A program made the position numbers and the translations under genes. Positions 14,850-24,048 of a stretch of DNA of 64,000 bases are shown here, in pieces (position 1 is the first letter of the stretch; every line of letters starts with the position of its first letter). Under the pieces are notes generated by a model. The model had not been told where the DNA came from. It searched no databases and saw nothing but the letters and a program-made list of their open reading frames with translations. Origin of the DNA: Arthrobacter sp. NicSoilB8 (GTDB lineage Bacteria; Actinomycetota; Actinomycetes; Actinomycetales; Micrococcaceae); contig NZ_AP024655.1 of assembly GCF_019977355.1 (NCBI RefSeq), forward strand, positions 3,534,001 to 3,598,000, written 5' to 3'.

Positions 14850-16778
14850 TCAGACCTTGGCGCGGGCGCGGTTGGCCTTGGCACGCTCGTTGGTGTCCAG
14901 GATAACCTTGCGGATGCGGATGGAATCCGGGGTAACCTCAACGCACTCGTCTTCGCGGGCGAATTCGAGGGACTCTTCGAGGGTCAGATCGCGCGGCGGC
15001 GTCAGGTTCTCGAAGGTGTCCGAGGAAGCCGCACGCATGTTGGTGAGCTTCTTTTCCTTCGTGATGTTGACGTCCATGTCATCGGCGCGGGAGTTCTCGC
15101 CGACGATCATGCCCTCGTAAACCTCGGAGGTGGGCTTGACGAAGAAGGAGCCGCGCTCCTGCAGGTTGATCATGGCGAACGGGGTCACAACACCGGCGCG
15201 GTCGGCGATCATCGAACCGTTGGTGCGGTATTCGATCGGGCCGGCCCACGGCTCGTAGCCTTCGGAGATCGAGGCGGCGATGCCGGCGCCACGGGTGTCC
15301 GTGAGGAACTTGGTGCGGAAACCGATCAGGCCACGGGCCGGAACGATGAACTCCATGCGGCACCAGCCGGTGCCGTGGTTGGCCATGTTGGTCATGCGGC
15401 CCTTGCGGGCTGCCATGAGCTGAGTGACGGCGCCGAGGTATTCTTCCGGCACGTCGATGGTCATGTGCTCCATCGGCTCGTGGACCTTGCCGTCGACCGT
15501 CTTGGTGACAACCTGCGGCTTGCCCACGGTCAGCTCGAAGCCTTCGCGACGCATCTGCTCGACCAGAATGGCCAGCGCGAGCTCGCCACGGCCCTGGACT
15601 TCCCAGGCGTCAGGACGCTCGGTGGGGAGCACCTTGATGGAGACGTTACCGATCAGTTCCTTGTCCAGACGGTCCTTGACCTGGCGGGCCGTGACCTTGG
15701 CGCCCTTGACCTTGCCGGCCAGCGGCGAAGTATTGATACCGATGGTCATGGAGATGGCCGGGTCGTCAACGGTGATCAGCGGCAGCGGCTGCGGGTTTTC
15801 GACGTCGGTCAGGGTCTCACCGATGGTGATCTCCTCGATACCGGCGACGGCGACGATCTCGCCGGGGCCGGCGGATTCGGTCGGCACGCGGTCCAAGGCC
15901 TTGGTGGCCAGCAGTTCGGTGATCTTGACGCTCTTCAGTTCACCGTTGGCACGGGCCCAGGCCACGGTCTGGCCCTTGCGCAGGGTGCCGTTGTAGATGC
16001 GCAGCAGCGCGAGGCGGCCGAGGAACGGCGAGGCGTCCAGGTTGGTGACGTGCGCCTGCAGGACACCTTCCGGGTTGTAGGTCGGGGCCGGGATGTGCTC
16101 GATGATGGCGTTGAAGAGCGGCTCGAGGTCCTCGTTCTCCGGGGCGCTGCCGTCGGCGGGCTGCTCGAGGGAAGCGCGGCCGACCTTGGCGGCGGCGTAG
16201 ACGACGGGGACGTTGAGGATCTTGTCCAGGTCCAGGTCCGGAACTTCGTCCGCGAGGTCGGAGGCCAGGCCCAGGAGCAGGTCCATGGACTCGTGGACGA
16301 CTTCTTCGATCCGAGCGTCGGGGCGGTCGGTCTTGTTGACCAGGAGGATCACCGGCAGGTGCGCGGCGAGGGCCTTGCGCAGCACGAAACGGGTCTGGGG
16401 CAGCGGGCCCTCAGATGCATCGACGAGGAGGACGACGCCGTCGACCATGGACAGGCCGCGCTCGACCTCGCCGCCGAAGTCCGCGTGGCCGGGGGTGTCA
16501 ATCACGTTAATGGTGATGGTCTCGCCCTTGGAGGACGGTCCGTTGTAGGCCACCGTGGTGTTCTTGGCCAGGATGGTGATGCCCTTTTCGCGTTCCAGGT
16601 CACCGGAGTCCATGACACGGTCTTCGAGGTGGTTGTGCTCGGCAAAGGAGTTGGTCTGCTTGAGCATGGCGTCGACCAGAGTGGTCTTGCCGTGGTCAAC
16701 GTGGGCCACGATCGCGACGTTGCGCAGGTCACTGCGCGATGCAGTGGCTACCGCGGTGTTGGTGGTGGTTTCAGACAT
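14850..16778 (-). CDS. typA: Ribosome-associated translational GTPase TypA/BipA
   Basis: 642 residues, the normal length. The G-domain motifs are AHVDHGKTTL (G1), DTPGHADFGGEVER (G3) and NKTDRPDA (G4), followed by EF-G-like domains and the family-specific C-terminal domain. It binds ribosomes and acts in stress adaptation and ribosome assembly. It is transcribed alone: a 304-bp spacer lies upstream and a strong intrinsic terminator begins right after its stop. Confidence 0.96.
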   Translation of the reverse strand: MSETTTNTAVATASRSDLRNVAIVAHVDHGKTTLVDAMLKQTNSFAEHNHLEDRVMDSGDLEREKGITILAKNTTVAYNGPSSKGETITINVIDTPGHADFGGEVERGLSMVDGVVLLVDASEGPLPQTRFVLRKALAAHLPVILLVNKTDRPDARIEEVVHESMDLLLGLASDLADEVPDLDLDKILNVPVVYAAAKVGRASLEQPADGSAPENEDLEPLFNAIIEHIPAPTYNPEGVLQAHVTNLDASPFLGRLALLRIYNGTLRKGQTVAWARANGELKSVKITELLATKALDRVPTESAGPGEIVAVAGIEEITIGETLTDVENPQPLPLITVDDPAISMTIGINTSPLAGKVKGAKVTARQVKDRLDKELIGNVSIKVLPTERPDAWEVQGRGELALAILVEQMRREGFELTVGKPQVVTKTVDGKVHEPMEHMTIDVPEEYLGAVTQLMAARKGRMTNMANHGTGWCRMEFIVPARGLIGFRTKFLTDTRGAGIAASISEGYEPWAGPIEYRTNGSMIADRAGVVTPFAMINLQERGSFFVKPTSEVYEGMIVGENSRADDMDVNITKEKKLTNMRAASSDTFENLTPPRDLTLEESLEFAREDECVEVTPDSIRIRKVILDTNERAKANRARAKV

Positions 16779-17082
16779 GCGTTATTGCTCGATTCAGTGG
16801 TGAAGTCAGCTGTGGTATCGCGACATTTCCAACCGGAACGCACGACGGGTACGCCCTTTCGACACAGGGCACCTGATACAAGTCTAAGGGCTAGGCCATT
16901 TATTGGCCTAAAATGCCAACACCCGCCCGCCAGGCAATCCGTCCGGCCGCCGGTTCCCCCGCCGTTCCCGGCGCGGGAAGGGCGCGCCAAATTGATACAT
17001 TACGCGTGAGTAAAGTCACTGGATTTTCCCGCCCGCATGCACCATCATTGCTCAGTAGCAGCAAGCAAGCCCGGAGACATTC
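16779..17082. other. Divergent spacer typA / SGNH gene
   Basis: 304 bp between two divergent starts. I see one clear palindrome (16892-16910) and AT-richer sequence near 16985-17060 that should hold the SGNH promoter. I see no convincing -35/-10 pair, gene or RNA. Confidence 0.5.
16892..16910. promoter_or_regulatory. Palindrome upstream of typA
   Basis: TAGGCCA-TTTAT-TGGCCTA, 7-bp arms, 114-132 bp upstream of the typA start. It is a possible operator for either divergent gene. The binding protein is unknown. Confidence 0.35.
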
Positions 17083-18009
17083 ATGCGAAACGCCTCGGCT
17101 CTGTCCCGCTTCGTCGCAACGATGATCGCCGTAGGCGCACTTCTTAGCGGCTGCGGGCAGGCCCCTTCCTCACCCGAGCACGACGCGGGTTCTTCCGACG
17201 TCGGCCTTTCGGGCGTGCAAGCATCCGCCGGCCAGGCCGGAGCGGCAAACGGCGCCGGCGTTCCTGTCGCCGCAGGCTCCGGCGGTCCTGTCTCCGCAGG
17301 CTCCGCGGCCAAAGCGCGGATCGGTTCCGGTATCGATCCCGCCAGCCTGCCGGGCGGCTCCGTCTACCGCAATCCCGCCAACGGCCGCAACGAGGTCATC
17401 GTCAAGGACTCCAGCAACACCGCGGTGCTGATTGGCGACTCGCAATCGGAACCGTCGTTTGGATGGCCCAGGCAGGGGCTGGCCGCGGCGGGCTACAAGG
17501 TTTTCTTCTGCGGCCGGGGAGGCACCGGCTACGTGGCGTCGAACGGCAAAACGGGCAACTACATTGACGCTCTCCAGCGCGGCGACTGGAAACTCCCGTA
17601 CGGCACTCCTCCCCTCGTCGTGCTCGAAGGCGGCGGGAACGACGCCGCGCGCGGCGCCTCGGACGCGCAGATCGTCGCAAATGCCGAGCGGCTGATCGCC
17701 ATTATCCAGCAGCGCTACCCCGCGGCCCGGGTGCTGATGGTCGGCACCCTCGCGCGCGGCGCCCACTATGGCGGAGGCCGCCGGAGCGAGGTGGACACGC
17801 TTCTCGGGAAAGTGGCGAACCGGCACGGGCTGCCGTTCGTCAGCGCGGGCGACTGGCTCACCCGGTACAACCTCACGGGTTCGATGGCGGACGGGGTGCA
17901 CCTGAACCGGCACGGCCACGCGGCCCTGGGCGCCGTTTTCGGCCAGCGCCTGGAGGCGATGGGGCTGGAATACCAGGACCCGGCGCTCCTCGCCGGTTTG
18001 TACCACTAG
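17083..18009 (+). CDS. SGNH/GDSL-fold hydrolase lipoprotein
   Basis: 308 residues. A signal peptide ends in the lipobox LSGC (Cys24), followed by a Ser/Ala/Gly linker to about residue 85. The SGNH blocks are visible: GDSQS with the nucleophile Ser at about 120, GGGND with Asn at about 186, and DGVHLN with Asp270 and His273. It is a cell-surface esterase or acetyl-transfer-type hydrolase; the substrate is unknown. ATG 17083 has a GGAGA at proper spacing. A hairpin at 18141-18179 follows. Confidence 0.85.
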   Translation: MRNASALSRFVATMIAVGALLSGCGQAPSSPEHDAGSSDVGLSGVQASAGQAGAANGAGVPVAAGSGGPVSAGSAAKARIGSGIDPASLPGGSVYRNPANGRNEVIVKDSSNTAVLIGDSQSEPSFGWPRQGLAAAGYKVFFCGRGGTGYVASNGKTGNYIDALQRGDWKLPYGTPPLVVLEGGGNDAARGASDAQIVANAERLIAIIQQRYPAARVLMVGTLARGAHYGGGRRSEVDTLLGKVANRHGLPFVSAGDWLTRYNLTGSMADGVHLNRHGHAALGAVFGQRLEAMGLEYQDPALLAGLYH

Positions 18010-18140
18010 CGCCGGACCGGGCACCGGACGAAGCCCCGGCCCCGCAGCACGAACCGCAAGCTGCACGGCACAGGAACCCGGCTGCAGAGCAACCAGCGCA
18101 GCAGCCGGCACACCAGCCGGCACACCAGCCAGCACAACAA

Positions 18141-18179
18141 AGGAGCCGGTGCCTGCCCGACGGGCAGACACCGGCTCCT
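18141..18179. terminator. Hairpin between SGNH gene and oligopeptide ABC operon A
   Basis: AGGAGCCGGTG pairs with CACCGGCTCCT, and an inner CTGCCC/GGGCAG closes on GAC. It lies between convergent transcription units and probably serves both. Confidence 0.7.
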
Positions 18180-18255
18180 GTGTTAATGGCGTGTGGTGCC
18201 ACTGGCGTGCTGGGCTAGCTGGAATTACGTCCAGAGCCCCGGGACAGCGTCGGGC

Positions 18256-19971
18256 TCAGGCCACTTCCGGCGGCAGCATGAGGCCGGCGCCCGGGATGGC
18301 GTTAAGGAGCGCCCTGGTGTACTCCCGCTGCGGCGATTCGAAAACATCGTCCGTGGACCCGGTCTCCACCAGCTTGCCCTTTTCCATGACGCACACGTGG
18401 TCGGCGATCTGCCGGACCACCGCGAGGTCGTGGGTGATGAACAGGTAGGTCAGGCCGAGCCGTGACTGCAGTTCGGCGAGCAGGTTCAGCACCTGCGCCT
18501 GCACCAGCACGTCCAGCGCCGAGACGGCCTCGTCGCAGATGATCACTTCCGGGTCCAGGGCCAGGGCGCGGGCGATCGCGACGCGCTGGCGCTGGCCGCC
18601 GGAGAGCTCGTTCGGGTACCGCTGCATGGTGGACTGCGGCAGCGCCACCTGGTCCAGCAGCTCCCGGACCTTCTTCTCGCGGCTGGCCTTGTCCCCGATC
18701 TTGTGGGTCCGCAGCGGCTCCTCGATGGTCCTGAAGATGTTGTACATCGGGTCCAGCGAACCGTACGGGTCCTGGAAGATCGGCTGCACACGGCGCCGGA
18801 AGGCAAAGATTTCCTTGCTGTTCAGCGTGGAGGTGTCCACGCCGTCGAAGATAATCTTGCCGGAGGTCGGCGTCAGGAGGTTCAGGACCATCTGCGCCAC
18901 CGTGGACTTGCCGGATCCCGACTCCCCCACGATCGCCGTCGTGGTTCCCCGCTTGACGCTGAAGGAGACGTCGTCGACGGCGGTGAAGTCCGTGGACTTG
19001 CCCAGGCCCGAGCGGAGCTTGAAGACCTTCTTGAGGTTCTGGATCTGCAGGACCTCGTCCCTCTTGGACGGCTCAACCACACCGGTGTCGGTGGGGGCGA
19101 GCATGTCGTCGGTTTCCACGCCCAGTTCCTTGGCGGCCTGGATACGACGGGACGCCAACGACGGCGCCGAGGCCACCAGCCGCTGCGTGTAGGGGTGCTG
19201 AGGGTTCTGCAGGAGCTCCAGGGAGGGCCCGGATTCGACGACCTGGCCGCGGTACATGACGACCACCTGGTCGGCTCGCTCGGCGGCGAGGCCGAGGTCG
19301 TGCGTGATCAGCAGCACCGCGGTGCCGAGCTGCGTCGTCATCTTGTCCAGGTGATCGAGGATCTGGCGCTGCACGGTGACGTCGAGCGCCGACGTGGGCT
19401 CGTCCGCGATCAGCAGGCGCGGCTGGCAGGAGAGCCCGATCGCAATCAGCGCGCGCTGGCGCATGCCGCCGGAGAACTCGTGCGGGTACTGCTTGGCACG
19501 GCTTGCCGCGTCCGGCAGCCCGGCCTGGGACAGGACCTTTGCGACGTCGTCGGGGCCGCTCGGGAGTCCGTTGGCCTTCAACGTCTCGCGGACCTGGTCG
19601 CCAATCTTCCACACCGGGTTCAAGTTGGACATCGGGTCCTGCGGGACCATGCCGATGCTGTTGCCGCGGAGTTCGATCATCCGTTTTTCGCTGGCGTTGG
19701 AGATGTCCTCGCCGTCGAACAGGATCCGGCCTGCGGCGACGCGGCCGTTGCCCGGGAGCAGGCCGATGGCAGCCAGGGCGGTGGTGGACTTGCCGGAGCC
19801 CGACTCGCCCACGATCGCGACGGTTTCGCCCGGCATGACGGTGAGGTGGGCGTTGCGGACGGCGTTGACCTCACCGTTGCTGGTGGTGAAGCCGATGGCC
19901 AGGTCCCGGATTTCGAGCAGCGGCCGGTCGGTGACGACCTCCACTTCCTGGATATCAACAGAGGCGCTCAT
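18256..19971 (-). CDS. Dipeptide/oligopeptide ABC transporter double ATPase (operon A)
   Basis: 571 residues, a fusion of two OppD/OppF-type ABC ATPases. The first half has VGESGSGKST and FSGGMRQRALIA; the second half (from about 300) has VGESGSGKST and LSGGQRQRVAIA. One chain thus supplies both ATPase sites. The start ATG 19971 is preferred because AGGGG lies 7 nt upstream; ATG 19986 overlaps the previous stop. It is the last gene of an operon running binding protein - permease - permease - ATPase. Peptide specificity is inferred from family. Confidence 0.88.
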   Translation of the reverse strand: MSASVDIQEVEVVTDRPLLEIRDLAIGFTTSNGEVNAVRNAHLTVMPGETVAIVGESGSGKSTTALAAIGLLPGNGRVAAGRILFDGEDISNASEKRMIELRGNSIGMVPQDPMSNLNPVWKIGDQVRETLKANGLPSGPDDVAKVLSQAGLPDAASRAKQYPHEFSGGMRQRALIAIGLSCQPRLLIADEPTSALDVTVQRQILDHLDKMTTQLGTAVLLITHDLGLAAERADQVVVMYRGQVVESGPSLELLQNPQHPYTQRLVASAPSLASRRIQAAKELGVETDDMLAPTDTGVVEPSKRDEVLQIQNLKKVFKLRSGLGKSTDFTAVDDVSFSVKRGTTTAIVGESGSGKSTVAQMVLNLLTPTSGKIIFDGVDTSTLNSKEIFAFRRRVQPIFQDPYGSLDPMYNIFRTIEEPLRTHKIGDKASREKKVRELLDQVALPQSTMQRYPNELSGGQRQRVAIARALALDPEVIICDEAVSALDVLVQAQVLNLLAELQSRLGLTYLFITHDLAVVRQIADHVCVMEKGKLVETGSTDDVFESPQREYTRALLNAIPGAGLMLPPEVA

Positions 19972-19982
19972 GGTGTCCCCTT

Positions 19983-20975
19983 TCATCGCTTGCGGGCTTT
20001 GGGATCGAGCGCGTCACGCAGGGCATCGCCCAGCATGATGAAGCTCAGGACGGTGATGGACAGCGCGATGGCCGGGTAGAGCAGCGGCATCGGGTTGGAC
20101 CGGAGCGAGGCCTGTGCCGCCTGGATGTCATTTCCCCAGGACATGACGCTGGGCGGCAGCCCGATGCCCAGGAAGGACAGCGTGGATTCGGCCACGATGA
20201 AGGTGCCCAGGGAGATGGTGGCGACGACGATGATCGGAGCCAGCGAGTTCGGCAGGACGTGGCGCATGAGGGCACCGAACTTCGATACGCCGAGCGACCT
20301 GGCGGCCGTGACGAAGTCGGCGTTGCGGACCTCGATGACGGCGCCACGGGTAATCCGGGCGATCTGCGGCCAGCCGAAGGCCACCAGGATGAGCACGAGC
20401 GTCCAGACCGTCCGGTTCGTCCGGAACATCGGCAGCTGCATGAGCACGATCGCGCCCAGGATCAGGGGCAGGGCGAAGAAGATGTCATTGATGCGGGCCA
20501 GGATGGAGTCGATCCAGCCGCCGTAGTAGCCGGCCACGGCACCCATGATGCCGCCGATCAGGAGCACTCCGATAGTGGTGAAAAGGCCCACCGTCACCGA
20601 GGAGCGCGTGCCGAAGATGACACGGGCGTAGACGTCGCAGCCCTGCTGGGTGAAGCCCAGGGGGTGACCCGCGGCCGGTCCGGCGTCGGAGTTGGCCAGC
20701 TGGCACGCCTCCGCCGTCGGGTCGATCGGCGAGAAGAGTCCGGGGAAGATGGAGACCGCCACGACCACAAGGATCAGGAACGCGGAGATCAGGAAGAGCG
20801 GCTGCTTGCGCAGGTTCTTCCAGGCCTCGCCCCAGAGGCTCAGCGGTGCGGCTTCGTCCTTGACCCGGTCCGTCACCTGGAGCGGGGTCTCGGAGACGTC
20901 GGCGACGAAGTGCTCGATCCGGCGGCCCGGACGAACGGAAACGGCGTGGCGTGCGGGGGTGTTCTCAGGAGTCAT
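19983..20975 (-). CDS. Oligopeptide ABC transporter permease, OppC type (operon A)
   Basis: 330 residues from ATG 20975. A cytoplasmic N-terminal region of about 60 residues is followed by the first helix, then the large external loop typical of OppC/DppC, and the EAA loop (FVTAARSLGVSKFGALMRHVLPNSLAPI region). The start overlaps the stop of the upstream permease, so the two are translationally coupled. It pairs with the OppB-type permease. Confidence 0.88.
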   Translation of the reverse strand: MTPENTPARHAVSVRPGRRIEHFVADVSETPLQVTDRVKDEAAPLSLWGEAWKNLRKQPLFLISAFLILVVVAVSIFPGLFSPIDPTAEACQLANSDAGPAAGHPLGFTQQGCDVYARVIFGTRSSVTVGLFTTIGVLLIGGIMGAVAGYYGGWIDSILARINDIFFALPLILGAIVLMQLPMFRTNRTVWTLVLILVAFGWPQIARITRGAVIEVRNADFVTAARSLGVSKFGALMRHVLPNSLAPIIVVATISLGTFIVAESTLSFLGIGLPPSVMSWGNDIQAAQASLRSNPMPLLYPAIALSITVLSFIMLGDALRDALDPKARKR

Positions 20976-21894
20976 AGCGGATCCTCGGGTCAAGCCAGCC
21001 GTAAAGCAGGTCAACGAGCAGGTTGGAGAGGCAGTAGATCAGCACCAGGACGGTGACGATCGAGACCACCGTGGGGCCTTCGCCCGACAGCACAGCCCGG
21101 TAGAGCCGGTTGCCCACGCCCGGAACGTTGAAGATGCCTTCCGTGACGATTGCCCCGCCCATCAGGGCGCCGAGGTCGGCGCCCAGGAACGTAATGACGG
21201 GGATCAGGGAGTTGCGCAGGATGTGGACGCGGACCACCTGGAACCGGGAGAGGCCCTTGGCGGTGGCGGTGCGCACGTAGTCGGCGTTCATGTTTTCGAT
21301 GACGGACGTGCGGGTCAGGCGCAGGACATAGGCGAAGGAGCCCAGCCCCAGCACGATCGCCGGCAGGATGAGGTCCTGGACGGTCGCGGCGGAACTGACG
21401 GTCGGTTTGGCCCAGCCCAGCTGGACGCCGATGGTGAACTGCAGCAGGAAGCCGAGGACGAAGATCGGGATGCCGATCACGACCAGGGAGGCGACCAGAA
21501 CCGTGGCGTCGAAGAACTTGCCCTTGCGCAGGCCTGCGATGAGGCCGAAGACGATGCCGAAAACACCCTCAAAGATCAGCGCCATGATGGCCAGCCGCGC
21601 CGTGACGGGGAAGACCTCGCCGAGCACGGCGGCGATGGGACGGCCGGAGAAGTCCTGGCCGAGGTCGAACGTGAAGATGCTCTTGAGGTAAAGCAGGTAT
21701 TGCATCCAGAACGGCTGGTCCAGGTGATACTGCGCCCGCAGCTTGGCTGCCACGGCCTCGTTGACCGGCTTGTCGCCGAACAAGGCCACGATGGGGTCGC
21801 CGGGCAGGCTGAAGACCAGGAAGTACACCAGCAGTGTTGCGCCCAAAAAGACGGGAATCAGTTGCAGGAAACGCTTGAGGATGTAGGTCGACAT
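20965..21894 (-). CDS. Oligopeptide ABC transporter permease, OppB type (operon A)
   Basis: 309 residues from ATG 21894 (MSTYILKRFLQLIPVFLG, the standard OppB opening). A longer upstream frame exists but adds unconserved residues. There are about six helices and the EAA loop YVRTATAKGLSRFQVVRVHILRNSLIP. The gene starts 221 bp after the binding-protein stop; the gap holds a hairpin at 22068-22108. Confidence 0.88.
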   Translation of the reverse strand: MSTYILKRFLQLIPVFLGATLLVYFLVFSLPGDPIVALFGDKPVNEAVAAKLRAQYHLDQPFWMQYLLYLKSIFTFDLGQDFSGRPIAAVLGEVFPVTARLAIMALIFEGVFGIVFGLIAGLRKGKFFDATVLVASLVVIGIPIFVLGFLLQFTIGVQLGWAKPTVSSAATVQDLILPAIVLGLGSFAYVLRLTRTSVIENMNADYVRTATAKGLSRFQVVRVHILRNSLIPVITFLGADLGALMGGAIVTEGIFNVPGVGNRLYRAVLSGEGPTVVSIVTVLVLIYCLSNLLVDLLYGWLDPRIRYDS

Positions 21895-22067
21895 CAGCGA
21901 GTCACACCCTCGTTGGCAGGCACCCTGTCCAGGGATGCGGCGGAGTTGTTCATCAAAGAACCTTTTCACTATGGATGCAGGCCGGCGCCGGTTCACTCAC
22001 GGCGGCAGGGCTGCGAAAAGTTCGCCCGAAGAACCGGGCGTCAAGAAAATAATTGGGGGGAAACACG

Positions 22068-22108
22068 ACGACGGCGGAGGCCCCGGTATGGGCGGCCCCC
22101 GCCGTCGT
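22068..22108. terminator. Hairpin between binding protein and permease genes, operon A
   Basis: ACGACGGCGG pairs with CCGCCGTCGT. A T-rich run follows on the plus strand, while on the coding minus strand the U-tract is poor. It probably limits rather than blocks read-through into the permease genes. Confidence 0.55.
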
Positions 22109-22115
22109 TTTGTTG

Positions 22116-23756
22116 TTACTTGCCGGTTACGTTGTAGTACAGCGGGACGCCGTCCCAGCCGTAGTCAACGTTGGTGACCTTGTCGCTCCAGCCGCCCTGG
22201 GCAACCTGGTACCACAGGGGGATGGCCGGCAGGTCCTGGAGGAGAATCTCCTGGGCCTTGTTCATGGCCTTGTTGCCGTCGCTGACCGACGAGGCGTTCA
22301 GGCCGTCGGAGACAGCCTTGTCGAAGGTCGGGTTCGCGTACTCAGCGTCGTTGGAGCCGGCACCGGTCTTGTAGATCGGGCCGAGGAAGTTGTACAGCGA
22401 CGGGTAGTCTGCCTGCCAGCCGGCGCGGATGGAGCCGGTGAGGGTCTTGGCGGTGGCGTCGTTGCGGGCTTCCTTGAAGGTGGCGTACGGCTTGCCTTCA
22501 ACCTTGATGCCGAGGGTGTTCTTGAGCTGGTTGACGACTGCCTCAACCCATGCCTTGTGTCCGCCCTTGTCGGCGTTGTAGGCGATGGTGAAGGTCTCGT
22601 TGGCGTCCCATTTCTGGATCGCGTCTGCCTTGGTCCAGGCTTCCTTGGCCTTGGTGGCATCGAACTTCAGGTTGTCAGCACCGGGGATCGCGTCGCTGTA
22701 GCCGTCAAGCACGGGAGCCGTGAAGTCCTTGGCGGGCTGGCGTGCGCCATTGAAGATGACCTTGGTGATCTCGTCGCGGTTGATTGCCATGGAGATCGCC
22801 TGGCGACGGAGCTTTCCGGCCTCGCCGGTCCATTCCGGCAAGTATTCCGGAATGGCGATGGTCTGGTTGCCGGCGTACGGCTTGTTGATGGTGCGGTCGC
22901 CGAGGTCAGACTTGAAGTTCTTCAGCGCGCTGGTCGGGATGGTCTGCAGGATGTCCAGGTTGTTGGACAGCAGGTCCTGGTAGGCGGCGTCGTCGTTCTG
23001 GAAGATCTTGAAGGTCACGCCGGCGTTCTTGGCCTTGCGCGGGCCGTTGTAGTCCGGGTTCGGGACGAGCTGGATCTGCACGTTGTGCTGCCAGCCGCCG
23101 TCCGCAAGCTTGTACGGGCCGTTGCCGACCGGCTTCTCGCCGAAGCCCTTCGGGTCCTTCAGGGCGCCGGAAGGAACCGGAACAAACGCGGTGTAGCCCA
23201 GGCGAAGCGGCCAGTCGGATTCCGGCTGCTTCAGTTCGACGGTGAACGTCTGATCGTCAACGACCTTCAGGCCGGACATGGTCTCGACGGTGGAGCCTTC
23301 TGCGCTGGCCTCGTCATAGCCCTTGATGCTTTCAAAGAACCCGCCGCTGAGCTGCGCGTTCTTGGCTGCTGCGCCGAAGTTCCAGGAATCGACGAAGGTC
23401 TTGGCCGTGATGACCTCGCCGTTCGTGAACTTCTGGTCCTTCTTGACCTTGATGGTGAAGTGCTGGCCGTCCTTGCCTTCAATCGACTCGGCGAGTTCGT
23501 TGACCGGCTTGCCGCTGGGGTCGTAGCTGACCAGACCCGCGAAGATCATGTCGATGACCTTGCCGCCACCAACCTCGTTGGTGTCGGCCGGCATGAGGGG
23601 ACGCTGGGGCTCTGAGCCGTCGGCGAGGATCACTTTGCTGGTGTCGCCACCGGTGCTGCCGCTACCGTTTGCGGAGCCGCTGGCACCGCATCCGGTCAGG
23701 GCGAGGGCGGCGATGGCCACCATGCCCAGTGCTTTGGAAGTGCGCGAAAAACGCAT
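22116..23756 (-). CDS. Oligopeptide ABC transporter substrate-binding lipoprotein (operon A)
   Basis: 546 residues, family 5 solute-binding protein (OppA/DppA). Signal peptide with lipobox LTGC, Cys23. It captures peptides outside the membrane for the downstream permeases. The start ATG 23756 has AGGAGG with 4-nt spacing. The first 12 residues resemble those of the second binding protein (29485-31266), which suggests an old duplication of the whole operon. A GC palindrome lies 62-80 bp upstream of the start. Confidence 0.9.
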   Translation of the reverse strand: MRFSRTSKALGMVAIAALALTGCGASGSANGSGSTGGDTSKVILADGSEPQRPLMPADTNEVGGGKVIDMIFAGLVSYDPSGKPVNELAESIEGKDGQHFTIKVKKDQKFTNGEVITAKTFVDSWNFGAAAKNAQLSGGFFESIKGYDEASAEGSTVETMSGLKVVDDQTFTVELKQPESDWPLRLGYTAFVPVPSGALKDPKGFGEKPVGNGPYKLADGGWQHNVQIQLVPNPDYNGPRKAKNAGVTFKIFQNDDAAYQDLLSNNLDILQTIPTSALKNFKSDLGDRTINKPYAGNQTIAIPEYLPEWTGEAGKLRRQAISMAINRDEITKVIFNGARQPAKDFTAPVLDGYSDAIPGADNLKFDATKAKEAWTKADAIQKWDANETFTIAYNADKGGHKAWVEAVVNQLKNTLGIKVEGKPYATFKEARNDATAKTLTGSIRAGWQADYPSLYNFLGPIYKTGAGSNDAEYANPTFDKAVSDGLNASSVSDGNKAMNKAQEILLQDLPAIPLWYQVAQGGWSDKVTNVDYGWDGVPLYYNVTGK

Positions 23757-23817
23757 TCCGCCTCCTATGAGTTGTGGGAGTTCGTGAGGGAAAAACTTAT
23801 GCTTCCCCGTAAGCAGG

Positions 23818-23836
23818 CACAGGGGTATCCCCTGTG
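23818..23836. promoter_or_regulatory. Palindrome upstream of operon A
   Basis: CACAGGGG-TAT-CCCCTGTG, perfect 8-bp arms, 62-80 bp upstream of the binding-protein start. It could be an operator or a leader hairpin. Confidence 0.4.
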
Positions 23837-24048
23837 ACGTGGCCTACATATGGAAGTAGCCTAGCCCTTAAATGTCCAAATGTTGGAACTCCGTTGCCAA
23901 ACCGTGATCCGACAGTCTCGTGACGGTTAGCGTCAAGCGCAAAGTATTTCAAGTCACACGCTACCGGCTGGTAGTATTCGCCCGTCATGTGATCCGGGTT
24001 ACCCTCGATTAACTGGAATCAGCCGTTTTTTGGCCCTCGGGGCACGCC

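Noticed and set aside
14166..17009. Very long uninterrupted plus-strand frame opposite typA
   Set aside because: It is the shadow of typA in high-GC DNA, begins in the repeat array, and its product has no recognisable family features.
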